Below are positions 49,432-59,200 of a DNA stretch of 64,000 nt, in pieces. The translations under genes and the position numbers were made by a program. The stretch is taken from NCBI GenBank assembly GCA_031373665.1, contig JANMMZ010000119.1, positions 1-64,000 on the forward strand, read 5' to 3'. Position 1 is the stretch's first letter. Each line of letters begins with the position of its first letter. The notes below the pieces were generated by a model, which worked only from the letters and a program-made list of their open reading frames with translations, ran no database searches and had not been told where the DNA came from. This DNA is from M3007 sp031373665. GTDB taxonomy: Bacteria; Bacteroidota; Bacteroidia; Chitinophagales; Saprospiraceae.

Positions 49432-51480
49432 TTACTTTACCAACCTACGGGTAAAGAAGCGAGTACCTACACGAACCGTCACAAAGTAGATACCTGCTGA
49501 AAGATCAGCCGTTTTTAGATCGAAACTAGTAGCGGTATTGGCCAAATTCCATTGACCTAAAGGTTGGCCAAGGGCATTGGAAAGTACTACATTTTTATCG
49601 TCAGCGGAGGTTTCAAAAGTCAGGATAGAAGCACCCAAACCAGCAGGATTACCGATGAGGTTGAAAATTTGAGCATCTTCTACTGGAGATTTCACCGAAG
49701 AAACACACTCAGCATTGGTAAAACATGCTCCAAAGCAAGTAGCAACCGTAGTATCGGCAGTAACTGCTGGCACGTAACGGTCATTAAAATTGTTCGGGTC
49801 GCCGCAAGGCAGGCCTGTCAGATTTTCCTTACAACTAAAATCTCCACAAGGGCCATTGGCGTATGCGTAGAATGATTTGAATCCTTTCTTACGTGGCACT
49901 AAGAGTTCATAAACACCGTCGTTGTTTGAATCATTCATTTTATAGCGTCCGCCTGGTACATCAAAATTGCCACCGCCGCTCAACCAAACGCCTTCAGGAT
50001 TAGGCACTACACCACCCATACCAAGTTTGAAATTGATTTTTACTTCCTCACCGCAAGCATAACATGAGTTGAAGCAGAATTTTGGAAGATCAACGTCGCC
50101 ACTAACCAGTAGCAGGCGGTTGACAAACTGTCCTGATGGATCCCTTTTGGTACATTCTTCAGTACCAATAAATTGCTCTTGAGCATTCCAGTTATCGAGG
50201 GTCACTTTGTATTCGTATGAACCGTTGGTTACAGCAATGCTACCTTCCCAGATTCCATCCAAATCAGCATCAGCCAGTGGGTTTGCATTGCCAGACCAGC
50301 CATTAAACATTCCTGATACAAATACGGTATCAAAATTGGCAGAGTAACTATTCATATCCACCTTGAAATTGACTGTACGAACTGGTGGAACACCACTAGT
50401 TTTCACGACGATATCATCCAAATATGAAATGACATCTGTACCAGTACCGACGACACCAAAATCAAAAAACAAGACAATCCGAGTGTAGGCACCGCCAGCA
50501 GCCTCGAAGGGTGGTTCGAGAGAAGGCAAACTGGCATCAAAACAAATCTCCTCCCACTCACCAACTTTGTTATTTGATACTTGAGTGATCCAGTTCGGTT
50601 TGCCAGAAGTAGAACCTTCAAGTTTTAAGGCAAGATTGCCAATGTGATCCATGTGTACTTTAACACACACTTGACCGCCACTAGAAAAATCAACTGGTAC
50701 AGTAGGATTTGGATTTGAAAAAGCACCGGCCCAAACTTGAGAATCTCCGGGCTTGACATATTTTAAAACATCATCGCTTGTATTGATACCCGTTGGGTTT
50801 GGATTGGCAATGATTTCGGTAAGTGTACCATCAAGCGGTGATCCAAAATATTGAAAATTAGTGCCCGTAGCCGGGGTCTCAAAATCTAAGATTGGAGTCA
50901 CAACTACCGCACTAGGCTGGGTGATGATATCGTCAAAATAATTGGTCACCTCGGTGCCAGTACCCACCGTACCAAAATCAAAAAACAACACTACACGGGT
51001 GTAGGTATGACCTGCAGCCGCAGTCATCGGAGGATCAACGGAAGGGAGACTAACATCAAACACCAGTTCTTCCCATTCATTTACTTTGGTGTTGGGCACT
51101 GTGACTAACCAGTTGTCGCCACCATCAGTCGAGCCTTCAAGTTTCACACCCAATACACCGATGTGATCCATATGTACCTTAACCGAAATCTTACTATTGG
51201 CGATTAAGTCCACGACTGCCGTGGGATTAGGGTTAGAAAATGCACCTGCCCAAACTTCGGCAACCGCAGGTTTGATAAACTTGCCGACCATACTACTGGC
51301 GTTGATGCCAGTTGGGTTAGGGTTAGCAATGACTTGATTAACCGATCCGTCGAGTGGACTACCAAAATATTGGAAAACCGTACTTGTAGCCGGGGTTTCA
51401 AAGTCCAAAATAGTTGTCTGTGCCTGTGAAAGCGCTACAACAAGGGTCAATAACTGAAAACAAAGGAAAAGTCTTTTCAC
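49432..51480 (-). CDS. T9SS-secreted multidomain carbohydrate-binding-like protein
   Basis: This 682-residue protein has a signal peptide (VVALSQAQ). Two tandem ~170-residue beta modules (ILDFETPAT...FQYFGSPLDG...VHMDHIG...YTRVVLFFDFG) are ~70% alike. An E-set/CBM48-like module follows (VFVSGMFNGWSG ... YEYKVTLDNWNAQEQF), then a similar degenerate one with paired Cys, and a T9SS type A sorting domain. It resembles surface starch- or glucan-binding proteins without a catalytic domain. Placed upstream of susC with its own -7 box, it probably serves the glucan locus. Confidence 0.82.
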   Translation of the reverse strand: MKRLFLCFQLLTLVVALSQAQTTILDFETPATSTVFQYFGSPLDGSVNQVIANPNPTGINASSMVGKFIKPAVAEVWAGAFSNPNPTAVVDLIANSKISVKVHMDHIGVLGVKLEGSTDGGDNWLVTVPNTKVNEWEELVFDVSLPSVDPPMTAAAGHTYTRVVLFFDFGTVGTGTEVTNYFDDIITQPSAVVVTPILDFETPATGTNFQYFGSPLDGTLTEIIANPNPTGINTSDDVLKYVKPGDSQVWAGAFSNPNPTVPVDFSSGGQVCVKVHMDHIGNLALKLEGSTSGKPNWITQVSNNKVGEWEEICFDASLPSLEPPFEAAGGAYTRIVLFFDFGVVGTGTDVISYLDDIVVKTSGVPPVRTVNFKVDMNSYSANFDTVFVSGMFNGWSGNANPLADADLDGIWEGSIAVTNGSYEYKVTLDNWNAQEQFIGTEECTKRDPSGQFVNRLLLVSGDVDLPKFCFNSCYACGEEVKINFKLGMGGVVPNPEGVWLSGGGNFDVPGGRYKMNDSNNDGVYELLVPRKKGFKSFYAYANGPCGDFSCKENLTGLPCGDPNNFNDRYVPAVTADTTVATCFGACFTNAECVSSVKSPVEDAQIFNLIGNPAGLGASILTFETSADDKNVVLSNALGQPLGQWNLANTATSFDLKTADLSAGIYFVTVRVGTRFFTRRLVK

Positions 51481-51537
51481 GCAAATATGAATTTAATGAT
51501 TTTAAAATAATATTTCATTTTTAAGTTTTTAAGTTGG

Positions 51538-51545
51538 CAAAGGTA
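51538..51545 (-). promoter_or_regulatory. -7 box for the secreted carbohydrate-binding protein gene
   Basis: Minus-strand TACCTTTG, 57 bp upstream of the start at 51480. Confidence 0.55.
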
Positions 51546-51817
51546 TGCTCACAACAAAGGGACATCATAATATTATACCACTATTCGACTACGACAAACC
51601 TGTATTTTGAGTACGTCAAGACTACTCAAACCCAAAAATCATCAACAACACATCTGCTAAACGGCCAACACAGTGAGAGTTGTGGTATGGTTATTCCCGT
51701 GTCCTAAATCTAAAGACTGGCCTTAAAAAACATTATTAATCCAATCACAAAAAAAGTACGTACGTTTGGGTTTTCTAAGATATTTACCCTTGGGCAGGAG
51801 AGATTATTGAACATTTG

Positions 51818-54739
51818 ATGAAAAATAAGTATCAATTTCAGGTCAACCTTTTTTGGATCGTTTTTGCCTTCTTCTGTAGCAGCAAAATCGTGGCGCAAGG
51901 CGTGAACCTAGGCATTCCCCCCATTCATAATTTCTCAAAATACATATATAAGGCAGGCACCCAAAACTGGGATGCCGCTCAAGACAGTCGGGGAGTACTG
52001 TTTTTTGCTAATAACGAAGGACTCCTCCAATTTGACGGCACTCACTGGCATTGTCATCCGGTATCCAACAAGACCGTCGTGCGTTCAGTGACCATTGACC
52101 CTAAAGGACAAATTTTTGTTGGGGCACAAAGTGAAATGGGCTATTTTTTCCCAGATAACAATGGCCAGTTACAATACCACTCACTGATACATTTGTTACC
52201 TCCCGAAAAACGAAATTTCGAAGACGTTTGGGACATTGTTTCGGTTGGCGAGGCCGTCTTTTTTCGGACAAACCGCACTGTTTTTCAATTTGAAAATCAA
52301 AAAATAACCATACATGAACCGGGCGGTGAACTGACCGCTATGTTTAGTACCCCTCGCGGTTTGGTTATTCAGCAGAACCTTACCGACCTTTTGATTTTTG
52401 AGGCTGGCGGGTTTCGTCCTTTTATCAAGTATCTTGACCTTAGAAGTTCCATCACAGGAGCCATACCTTGGAAAAACGATACCATCCTGTTTAGTTCGTT
52501 GAAAAACGGACTGTTTTATTTTGCAGGAAATCAATTGGGGCGTTGGAAAACCAACCATGATAATACATTTAAAGAAAAACGAATATACACCGCAACGGCA
52601 CTGCCCAACGGACAGATTGCCCTCGGCTCTTCGCTTGGAGGCTTATTGGTAATTGATGAAAACCGCCGTGTTTATAGGCATATGACCACCAAACATGGGC
52701 TGCAAAACAACAATATCCTTTCTACATTTTCCGATCAAATGGGTAACCTATGGTTAGGTTTAGACAGTGGTATTGATTGTGTCGTATTGGATTCGCCTTT
52801 TTCAACCATTATCCCCGACGATGATTTACAAGGAACAGGATACGCGGCCATGGTTTTTCAAAACCAACTGTATTTAGGCGTTTCCAATGGCGTATATCAT
52901 ACCAATTGGAATGCTTTTTACGAAATAGAGCAAGGTGCCCCCTTTAAAAAAATTAAACCGACCGATGGCCAAGTATGGACGTTGGATACCGTGGGTGGCC
53001 AGTTATTATTAGGGCATCATGAGGGTTCATTTGCCATTGATGGCACTACCCTACTCCCGATGTCGGCCGAACCGGGTGCCTGGACCTTTGTACAGGCCTC
53101 CGATCAGTATTTGTTAGGCGGCACCTACACTGGCATTGTTTTGTACGAAAAAAAAGGGCAAACATGGCAGTTTATCAAGCACTTAGATGGGTTGCAGGAG
53201 TCTTGCCGATTCATGGTCAAAGATTCAGACGGCGCCCTTTGGGTATCTCACCCTTACAGAGGGCTTTACCGCATTGAGTGGTCGGAGGCGCGCAAAAGCC
53301 TTTTAAATGTTCAATTTTTCAATGCTAAAAACGGGCTACCTTCTGACCTAAACAACCTAGTTTTTAAGGTAGCAGGAAAAGCCATTTTTGCGACTGAAAA
53401 CGGTATTTTTCGATATGACAAGGGGAAATCTGTCTTTGTTCCCGACGAAGAGTTCAATCAAATGCTGGGTAAAAAAACTCGAATTAATTATATTAAAGAA
53501 GATCTCAAAGGGAATATCTGGTATGTTTCGGAAAAGGAGGTGGGACTTTTGAAAGTAGAAGATTTGGGGCTTAAAAAAACAGTACAAAAACGCATTTATC
53601 CAGAAATTTCTGAGAAGTTGGTGAGCGGCTTTGAGTTTATTTTTCCAATAGATGAATCAAATGTCTTTTTTGGTGCAGAGCAGGGATTTATTCATTTCGA
53701 TGCGACTGGTCATAAAGCGCTGGATACCATCCTTCATTTAGTACTGAGCCACGTGGGGGTGAGCGGAACCCAAGATTCGACCCTATTTCATGGCTGGTTT
53801 CTAGGAGACGGCGGCCTCCAAGCCCAACAATCTGCAAATAATATACCCGTCTTGGAATCAGGATCAAACAACCTAAGTTTTCTATTTTCTGCTACCGACT
53901 ACAAAAATCCAGCCTATTTGACCTATCGGTTTAAACTAGAAGGATTGAACCGCGAATGGTCAAATTGGTCAGGTGAAAATTTTCAAAATTTCACCAACCT
54001 TAGCCCCGGCAAATACTCTTTTCTGGTACAGGCACAACGAAAAGATGGGATTCAGAGTGAGGTATTGTCTTTTGTTTTTAAGATCCGATCTCCTTGGTAT
54101 GCCAACAATCTGGCTTTTGTGCTGTATGCACTGGGTTTCTTGGGACTGTTCCTGAGTTTTTTATTGCGGCAGCACAGAAAATTTGAAAGCGAAAAAGAAA
54201 ATCTAACCTTAACACACCTACAAAAAGCAGCAGCGCAACAGCGGGAAGTGGAGCAGTCAAAAGCAGCAATCACCGTCATTCTGAAAGAAAAATTAGAAGC
54301 AGATATTCGATTCAAAAATCAAGAATTGGCTTCCGCCACTATGCACTTGGTACAAAAAGGAGAGATTTTGCAAACCATTCAGGAGAACTTAAACCTACTC
54401 TTAAAAAAATCGCCCAGCCAAGCCCTCAAAAAAGAGATCCAACAACTGCTCAATCTATTGAATTTTGATGCTCAATTGGACGATGACTGGCAACACTTTG
54501 CCTTCCATTTCGATCATGTATATGTTGATTTTTTGAAACGACTCCGCGAAAAACACCCACAATTAAGCGCAAACGACCATAAACTCTGCGCCTACCTGCG
54601 GATGAACTTGACCACCAAAGAAATTGCCCCACTCATGAATATATCCGTCCGTGGCGTAGAAGCCAGCCGCTATCGCCTCCGCAAAAAACTGGGGCTACTC
54701 AATGATGCAAACCTTACGGAGGTGATTTTGGATTTATAG
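51818..54739 (+). CDS. SusR-like one-component regulator: beta-propeller sensor, Y_Y_Y domain, LuxR-type HTH
   Basis: The ATG at 51818 gives 973 residues. A signal/anchor (WIVFAFFCSSKIVAQ) is followed by ~600 residues of regulator-propeller repeats (GNLWLGLDSGID, GALWVSHPYRGLYRI, GNIWYVSEKEVG), a Y_Y_Y domain (LTYRFKLEGLNREWSNW...FTNLSPGKYSFLVQA) and a transmembrane helix (NLAFVLYALGFLGLFLSFLL, ~765). A coiled coil leads to a C-terminal HTH (LTTKEIAPLMNISVRGVEASRYRLRKKLGL). There is no histidine kinase domain. It would sense glucan oligomers in the periplasm and control the divergent glucan locus. Confidence 0.85.
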   Translation: MKNKYQFQVNLFWIVFAFFCSSKIVAQGVNLGIPPIHNFSKYIYKAGTQNWDAAQDSRGVLFFANNEGLLQFDGTHWHCHPVSNKTVVRSVTIDPKGQIFVGAQSEMGYFFPDNNGQLQYHSLIHLLPPEKRNFEDVWDIVSVGEAVFFRTNRTVFQFENQKITIHEPGGELTAMFSTPRGLVIQQNLTDLLIFEAGGFRPFIKYLDLRSSITGAIPWKNDTILFSSLKNGLFYFAGNQLGRWKTNHDNTFKEKRIYTATALPNGQIALGSSLGGLLVIDENRRVYRHMTTKHGLQNNNILSTFSDQMGNLWLGLDSGIDCVVLDSPFSTIIPDDDLQGTGYAAMVFQNQLYLGVSNGVYHTNWNAFYEIEQGAPFKKIKPTDGQVWTLDTVGGQLLLGHHEGSFAIDGTTLLPMSAEPGAWTFVQASDQYLLGGTYTGIVLYEKKGQTWQFIKHLDGLQESCRFMVKDSDGALWVSHPYRGLYRIEWSEARKSLLNVQFFNAKNGLPSDLNNLVFKVAGKAIFATENGIFRYDKGKSVFVPDEEFNQMLGKKTRINYIKEDLKGNIWYVSEKEVGLLKVEDLGLKKTVQKRIYPEISEKLVSGFEFIFPIDESNVFFGAEQGFIHFDATGHKALDTILHLVLSHVGVSGTQDSTLFHGWFLGDGGLQAQQSANNIPVLESGSNNLSFLFSATDYKNPAYLTYRFKLEGLNREWSNWSGENFQNFTNLSPGKYSFLVQAQRKDGIQSEVLSFVFKIRSPWYANNLAFVLYALGFLGLFLSFLLRQHRKFESEKENLTLTHLQKAAAQQREVEQSKAAITVILKEKLEADIRFKNQELASATMHLVQKGEILQTIQENLNLLLKKSPSQALKKEIQQLLNLLNFDAQLDDDWQHFAFHFDHVYVDFLKRLREKHPQLSANDHKLCAYLRMNLTTKEIAPLMNISVRGVEASRYRLRKKLGLLNDANLTEVILDL

Positions 54740-54776
54740 GTTTTTTATTTTGATCGCTGTACCAAAAAAACGCTGC

Positions 54777-54784
54777 TATCTTTG
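54777..54784 (+). promoter_or_regulatory. -7 box for the glycosyltransferase genes
   Basis: TATCTTTG lies 27 bp before the ATG at 54812 and overlaps the TTG at 54782, which rules out that codon as start. Confidence 0.6.
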
Positions 54785-54811
54785 CCCCAGTTTAATCAAA
54801 CTATCACGAAA

Positions 54812-55471
54812 ATGGGGAGAAAAGTACAAATATCAGTACTCATGGCAGTACACAATACAGATTTTGGCTTAATCAAACGAGCCATTGACTCTGTATTAAA
54901 TCAGTCGTTCCAAGATTTTGAACTTATTATTATTGATGATGGCAGTCAAAATGAGGAGCAACACAAATTACTTCAATACGTAAAACAACACGAAGACAAA
55001 ATCACCTATCTCTGGCACACCAATCGTGGGCAATCCCAATCCATCAATCGAGTCGTTCCAATGAGCAAAGGTGAATATGTTACCATCATTGACTCCGATG
55101 ATGAATACAAACCCCATCACTTGTCGTCGTGTTTGCAAGAAATTCAAAATATGGACTTGATTGCCTCTACCACAGACACCATTGTGGATTCAGAAGACGA
55201 TTATTATGTCTCCGATTTGTTTGATAACACCCAGTTGATTCACGTTGACAATTGTATTCTTTTTGCAACCCTCTTTGGCAAGCGAGCGGTGTTTCTAAAT
55301 ATTAAGTTTCAGGGCAGTTATGGCGCAGATACCAATTTCTATCAGCGTGCCAGCGAACAGTATCGTGTTAGAAAACTTGATTTGAGAACCTATATTTACT
55401 ACCGCAATATCCAGAATAGTGTGTGTGCAAAAATAAAAAAACAAAAGCAAATAGACTTAATAGATGCTTGA
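54812..55471 (+). CDS. Family 2 glycosyltransferase
   Basis: This 219-residue protein is a short GT-A fold enzyme. The start VQISVLMAVHNT, the substrate strand FELIIIDDGSQ and the metal-binding VTIIDSDDEY (DxD) are the family hallmarks. It transfers a sugar from a nucleotide donor, perhaps to a surface polysaccharide. No membrane helix. It overlaps the next gene by 8 bp. Confidence 0.88.
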   Translation: MGRKVQISVLMAVHNTDFGLIKRAIDSVLNQSFQDFELIIIDDGSQNEEQHKLLQYVKQHEDKITYLWHTNRGQSQSINRVVPMSKGEYVTIIDSDDEYKPHHLSSCLQEIQNMDLIASTTDTIVDSEDDYYVSDLFDNTQLIHVDNCILFATLFGKRAVFLNIKFQGSYGADTNFYQRASEQYRVRKLDLRTYIYYRNIQNSVCAKIKKQKQIDLIDA

Positions 55472-56219
55472 TTTTCTTATCCCCAAAAACCTTGTCATGG
55501 CTTGCCATATCACGGGTGTCTATGGCGTAAATAGAAACAATACTTTGCCCGACGACGACTATACGTTTGTCAAAGACTGGGCGGCCTCCCTGAAAGCACT
55601 GCAATTGCAGGGCATCATTTTTCACAATAATTTCTCAGAATCAACCTGTTTAGCACACCAAAATGAGGTCGTTCATTTCATCAAAATAGAGCATCGTCCT
55701 GAATTCAGCCCCAATGTATTTCGGTATTTTGTTTACCTTGATTTTTTGCGCCGCCACCATCACGACATCGAAAACCTCTTCATAACCGACGTTTCGGATG
55801 TTGTAGTCGTTCGCAATCCTTTCGTTCAGCCTTTGTTTTTGAACAATCCTTCAGCCATTTTTTGTGGCGACGAACCCAAAACACTTGATAATGAATGGAT
55901 GAAAGCCCATTCCGAGCATTTCCGCCATCAAATGGCCGATTATGCCGATTATGAGGAACAATTCAGGCAAAATACCTTGCTCAATTGCGGTATCATCGGA
56001 GGACAGATAGCAGTCATGCAACTATTTATCGAAAAACTGTGCGTGATTCATCAAACCTACAACGGCAACAATAAAACGGCTTACACAGGCGATATGGGTG
56101 CGTTCAATTACCTTGTGCGCACCGAGTTTAATGAAAAAGTGATCCACGGCGCGCCCATCAATACTGTTTTTAAGGGTTATGAAAATGGTAGAACGGACTG
56201 TTGGTTTCGGCATAAGTAA
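55464..56219 (+). CDS. Putative glycosyltransferase (GT-A-like)
   Basis: This 251-residue protein overlaps the GT2 gene by 8 bp. It contains NLFITDVSDVVVVRNPF, a DxxD-type metal site like that of nucleotide-sugar transferases acting near NPF, and LNCGIIGGQ and GDMGAFNYL typical of such enzymes. The exact family is not recognised. It probably adds a sugar to the same glycan as the preceding enzyme. Confidence 0.65.
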   Translation: MLDFLIPKNLVMACHITGVYGVNRNNTLPDDDYTFVKDWAASLKALQLQGIIFHNNFSESTCLAHQNEVVHFIKIEHRPEFSPNVFRYFVYLDFLRRHHHDIENLFITDVSDVVVVRNPFVQPLFLNNPSAIFCGDEPKTLDNEWMKAHSEHFRHQMADYADYEEQFRQNTLLNCGIIGGQIAVMQLFIEKLCVIHQTYNGNNKTAYTGDMGAFNYLVRTEFNEKVIHGAPINTVFKGYENGRTDCWFRHK

Positions 56220-56250
56220 TCTGCTTCATTTTAGAGGTAAAAGTAAGGCC

Positions 56251-56751
56251 CTAAGTCAAATACACCGCCATAGCCTCCGGATCCCCAATCTCCACCTTGA
56301 TATGATCGCGCAAAGTAGTCGCCAGCGACAACCCGACATAGTCCGTTTTAATAGGAAAAGACTTGTGTTTGCGATCTACCAACACCGCCACTTCCACCTT
56401 TTGAGGCAGGATCCTTAACAACGGTAAAATAGCATAAAAAATCGTCCGCCCAGTATTCGCCACATCATCCACAATGATAATGGTTTTATCTTTTAGCGAA
56501 TCATCGGGCATTTCAATCACAGGTTCATAATCTATCGGATTGGCCGGATTCAGGCGAATGCGGGTAATCGTAATTTTCATCGTCTCCGGTACGATGATCA
56601 AAAGTTCATTCAGCAGCAACTGGGCAAAGCCCAACCCATTATTGTTCAAGCCCGCCAAAATCACCTCCGTTGCTTCAAAATTATTTTCGACAATTTCTAT
56701 GGCTAAACGCCGTATTTTTTGCCGTATTTGCTGATGATTGAGAATTTGCAT
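56251..56751 (-). CDS. Phosphoribosyltransferase (PyrR-like)
   Basis: This 166-residue type I phosphoribosyltransferase has the PRPP loop KTIIIVDDVANTGRTIFYA (~89-107). The flexible-loop and hood regions fit PyrR/Hpt-like enzymes. It uses PRPP and a free base, or acts as a pyrimidine regulator. No pyr genes are nearby, so substrate is open. A -7 box TACCTTTG lies on the minus strand at 56780-56787. Confidence 0.85.
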   Translation of the reverse strand: MQILNHQQIRQKIRRLAIEIVENNFEATEVILAGLNNNGLGFAQLLLNELLIIVPETMKITITRIRLNPANPIDYEPVIEMPDDSLKDKTIIIVDDVANTGRTIFYAILPLLRILPQKVEVAVLVDRKHKSFPIKTDYVGLSLATTLRDHIKVEIGDPEAMAVYLT

Positions 56752-56779
56752 AGATAATATTGAAAAAAGTTTGAGTTTG

Positions 56780-56787
56780 CAAAGGTA
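56780..56787 (-). promoter_or_regulatory. -7 box for the phosphoribosyltransferase gene
   Basis: Minus-strand TACCTTTG, 29 bp from the start codon. Confidence 0.55.
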
Positions 56788-56830
56788 AGTAGAATTAATG
56801 ATAGTATTTTTAGCCCGAAATTGTAAAACT

Positions 56831-58141
56831 ATGATTCAGTCCATATTATTTATACTAGTAGCAGGCATTTCCGGATGGTTCACCTGGAAAGGCTTTACCC
56901 GTGTTCGACGCAACATAATGCTCGGCAAAGCCGAATCCACTACCGGAGATCGGGGCCAACGCTGGAAAAATGTGCTGCTCATCGCCTTGGGTCAGCAGAA
57001 AATGTTCAAAAACTGGATTCCAGCCCTACTCCACCTATGTTTATACGTGGCTTTCGTGGTCACTCAGGTTGAGTTGGTTGAAATATTTGTAGATGGTATT
57101 TTTGGCTCCCACCGCTTCTTTGCACCCTACTTAGGCGGCTTTTACACATTTGTCATTAGTTTTATTGAAATACTATCAGTATTAGCCTTTGTAGCAACCA
57201 TTGCGTTCCTAGTTCGCCGCAATGTCATGAAAATCAACCGATTCCAAAAGCCCGAACTCAAGGGTTTTCCTTGGCGCGATGCCAACTACATCCTCTTGGG
57301 TGAAATTGTACTAATTACTGGCATTTTTTGTATGAATGGCGGTGATAAAGTATTGCAAATGAGGGGATTAGACCACTACCACCTGACAGGCAATTTTGCC
57401 ATCAGTACTTGGTTAGGCCCAGCACTATTTGGAGGCATGAGCGATGCCGCCGTTATCGGTATAGAACGCTTTGGGTGGTGGTTGCACATCAGCACTGTGT
57501 TTGGATTCCTTTGTTATTTGCCCTATTCTAAGCATTTGCACATCATATTAGCATTTCCAAACACTTGGTACGCGCGCCTCACCGCCAAAGGGCATTTAGA
57601 AAACATGCCCGAAGTACAAAAAGAAGTACGCATCATGATGGGTATGGATCAACCCGACCCAAATGCCTCCACCGAACTTCCAGAATTTGGATCCAATGAT
57701 GTATTCTCCCTCACTTGGAAAAACATCCTCCAAGCATATACCTGCACCGAGTGCGGCCGATGTACCGATGCTTGCCCAGCCAATATCACTGGCAAAAAAT
57801 TATCGCCCCGAAAAGTGATGATGGATGTCAGAGATCGAGCCGAAGAAGTCGGATTTCAACTAGACCAAGGCAAATTCACCTTGGAAGCATATGATGATGG
57901 CAAAAGCCTTTTTGATCGGATTACCCCCGAAGAACTTCACGCCTGCACTACTTGCAATGCTTGCGTAGAGGCCTGCCCAGTACTGATCAATCCGTTAGAC
58001 ATCATCGTGAAAATGCGCCGCCACGAAATACTGACCCAGTCCGCAGGGCCCAACGAATGGATGCCACTATTCAACGCCATTGAAAATTCCGGAGCCGCTT
58101 GGCAAATGAGCGAAGACCGTGACGCATGGAACAAAGCATAA
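56831..58141 (+). CDS. Membrane iron-sulfur oxidoreductase subunit (HdrD/GlpC-like front half)
   Basis: I use the ATG at 56831 (MIQSILFILVAG), giving 436 residues; the frame opens at 56798. Several N-terminal membrane helices are followed by two ferredoxin-type [4Fe-4S] motifs, CTECGRCTDACP and CTTCNACVEACP, with the remaining CP-linked cysteines. It should carry electrons between a membrane quinone or cytochrome-like part and the CCG-domain partner encoded next. The acceptor or donor is unknown. Confidence 0.85.
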   Translation: MIQSILFILVAGISGWFTWKGFTRVRRNIMLGKAESTTGDRGQRWKNVLLIALGQQKMFKNWIPALLHLCLYVAFVVTQVELVEIFVDGIFGSHRFFAPYLGGFYTFVISFIEILSVLAFVATIAFLVRRNVMKINRFQKPELKGFPWRDANYILLGEIVLITGIFCMNGGDKVLQMRGLDHYHLTGNFAISTWLGPALFGGMSDAAVIGIERFGWWLHISTVFGFLCYLPYSKHLHIILAFPNTWYARLTAKGHLENMPEVQKEVRIMMGMDQPDPNASTELPEFGSNDVFSLTWKNILQAYTCTECGRCTDACPANITGKKLSPRKVMMDVRDRAEEVGFQLDQGKFTLEAYDDGKSLFDRITPEELHACTTCNACVEACPVLINPLDIIVKMRRHEILTQSAGPNEWMPLFNAIENSGAAWQMSEDRDAWNKA

Positions 58142-58168
58142 TTTTAAAAAACTCATCATTACTTATAT

Positions 58169-58945
58169 ATGTTAGCCAAAACAATAGCAGAATACCAAGC
58201 AGAAGGCATCCAACCAGATATTGTATTTTGGGTCGGTTGTGCCGGTAGTTATGATGCACGAGCGCAGCGTGTCACCAAAGCGTTTTGCGAAATACTCAAC
58301 CACGCCAAAATATCGTACGCCATACTCGGCAACGAAGAGCGTTGTACTGGCGATCCAGCGCGCAGGGCTGGCAATGAATTTTTATTTCAAATGACCGCCG
58401 CCATGAACATCGAGACCCTCAATATGTATGGGGTCAAAAAAATAGTGGCCGCCTGTCCGCACTGCTTCAATACCCTCAAAAATGAATACCCCGAATTGGG
58501 AGGAAACTATGAAGTAGTACACCATACCCAACTCATCAATGAACTTCTGGCCGAAGGCAAAATCAAACTAAAAGAAGGTGGCGATTTCAAAGGCAAACGC
58601 ATCACCTATCACGACTCCTGCTACTTAGGCAGGGCCAACGATATTTATGAAGCACCGCGCCAAATACTCGAAAAACTAGATGTGGATCTATATGAAATGA
58701 AGAGATCCAAGCAAAATGGCCTTTGCTGTGGTGCTGGCGGTGCACAAATGTGGAAAGAAGACGAACCTGGCGACAAAAGGATCAATACCGAACGCATAGA
58801 AGAAGCCCTAGCCACCAACCCGACTGCCATAGTAGCCAACTGCCCATTTTGCATCACTATGCTTCAAGATGGATTGAAGGCCAAAGAAAAAAACGAGCAA
58901 ATACCAGTGTATGATCTTTCTGAGATGATACTCTCCAATATGTAA
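58169..58945 (+). CDS. CCG-domain iron-sulfur oxidoreductase (HdrB/LutA-like)
   Basis: This 258-residue protein has two CCG-type cysteine clusters: GCAGSYD...RCTGD...CPHC in the first half and HDSCYLGR...GLCCGAGGAQ...CPFC in the second. Such domains bind the special [4Fe-4S] cluster of heterodisulfide reductase and lactate/glycolate oxidases. Together with the upstream membrane subunit it forms a split HdrD-like enzyme, 27 bp apart. Substrate is not evident. Confidence 0.88.
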   Translation: MLAKTIAEYQAEGIQPDIVFWVGCAGSYDARAQRVTKAFCEILNHAKISYAILGNEERCTGDPARRAGNEFLFQMTAAMNIETLNMYGVKKIVAACPHCFNTLKNEYPELGGNYEVVHHTQLINELLAEGKIKLKEGGDFKGKRITYHDSCYLGRANDIYEAPRQILEKLDVDLYEMKRSKQNGLCCGAGGAQMWKEDEPGDKRINTERIEEALATNPTAIVANCPFCITMLQDGLKAKEKNEQIPVYDLSEMILSNM

Positions 58946-58993
58946 AAAAAATGGGGCAAACAATACATAAAGTACTGCTTGCCCCGTTATATG

Positions 58994-59066
58994 TGATCCC
59001 GACAGGGGTCGAACCTGTAGCCGCCTGCTTAGAAGGCAGGTGCTCTATCCATTGAGCTACGAGACC
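58994..59066 (-). tRNA. tRNA-Arg (anticodon UCU)
   Basis: The minus strand folds as a full cloverleaf of 73 nt: acceptor GGTCTCG/CGGGATC with wobbles, D-arm AGCTCAATGGATAGAGC, anticodon arm CCTGC-CTTCTAA-GCAGG with TCT, and T-arm with GGTTCGACCCC. The final A is the discriminator; CCA is not encoded. A -7 box (TACCTTTG) lies at 59111-59118 on the same strand. Confidence 0.96.
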
Positions 59067-59110
59067 ATTAGGAAATTTTATCTATCACAATGAAACCTCC
59101 GATTTCGCCG

Positions 59111-59118
59111 CAAAGGTA
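59111..59118 (-). promoter_or_regulatory. -7 box for tRNA-Arg
   Basis: Minus-strand TACCTTTG, 45 bp upstream of the tRNA 5' end. Confidence 0.5.
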
Positions 59119-59200
59119 CACCAAATAACGAATCACTCACTATTTAGTTCCAAAATTTCAGCACAAGCCCAATATTTAGAACTAAGCAACATTCAATCTT

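Noticed and set aside
57937..58134. Minus-strand frames inside the iron-sulfur genes
   Set aside because: Shadows of strongly coding plus-strand sequence with Fe-S motifs.
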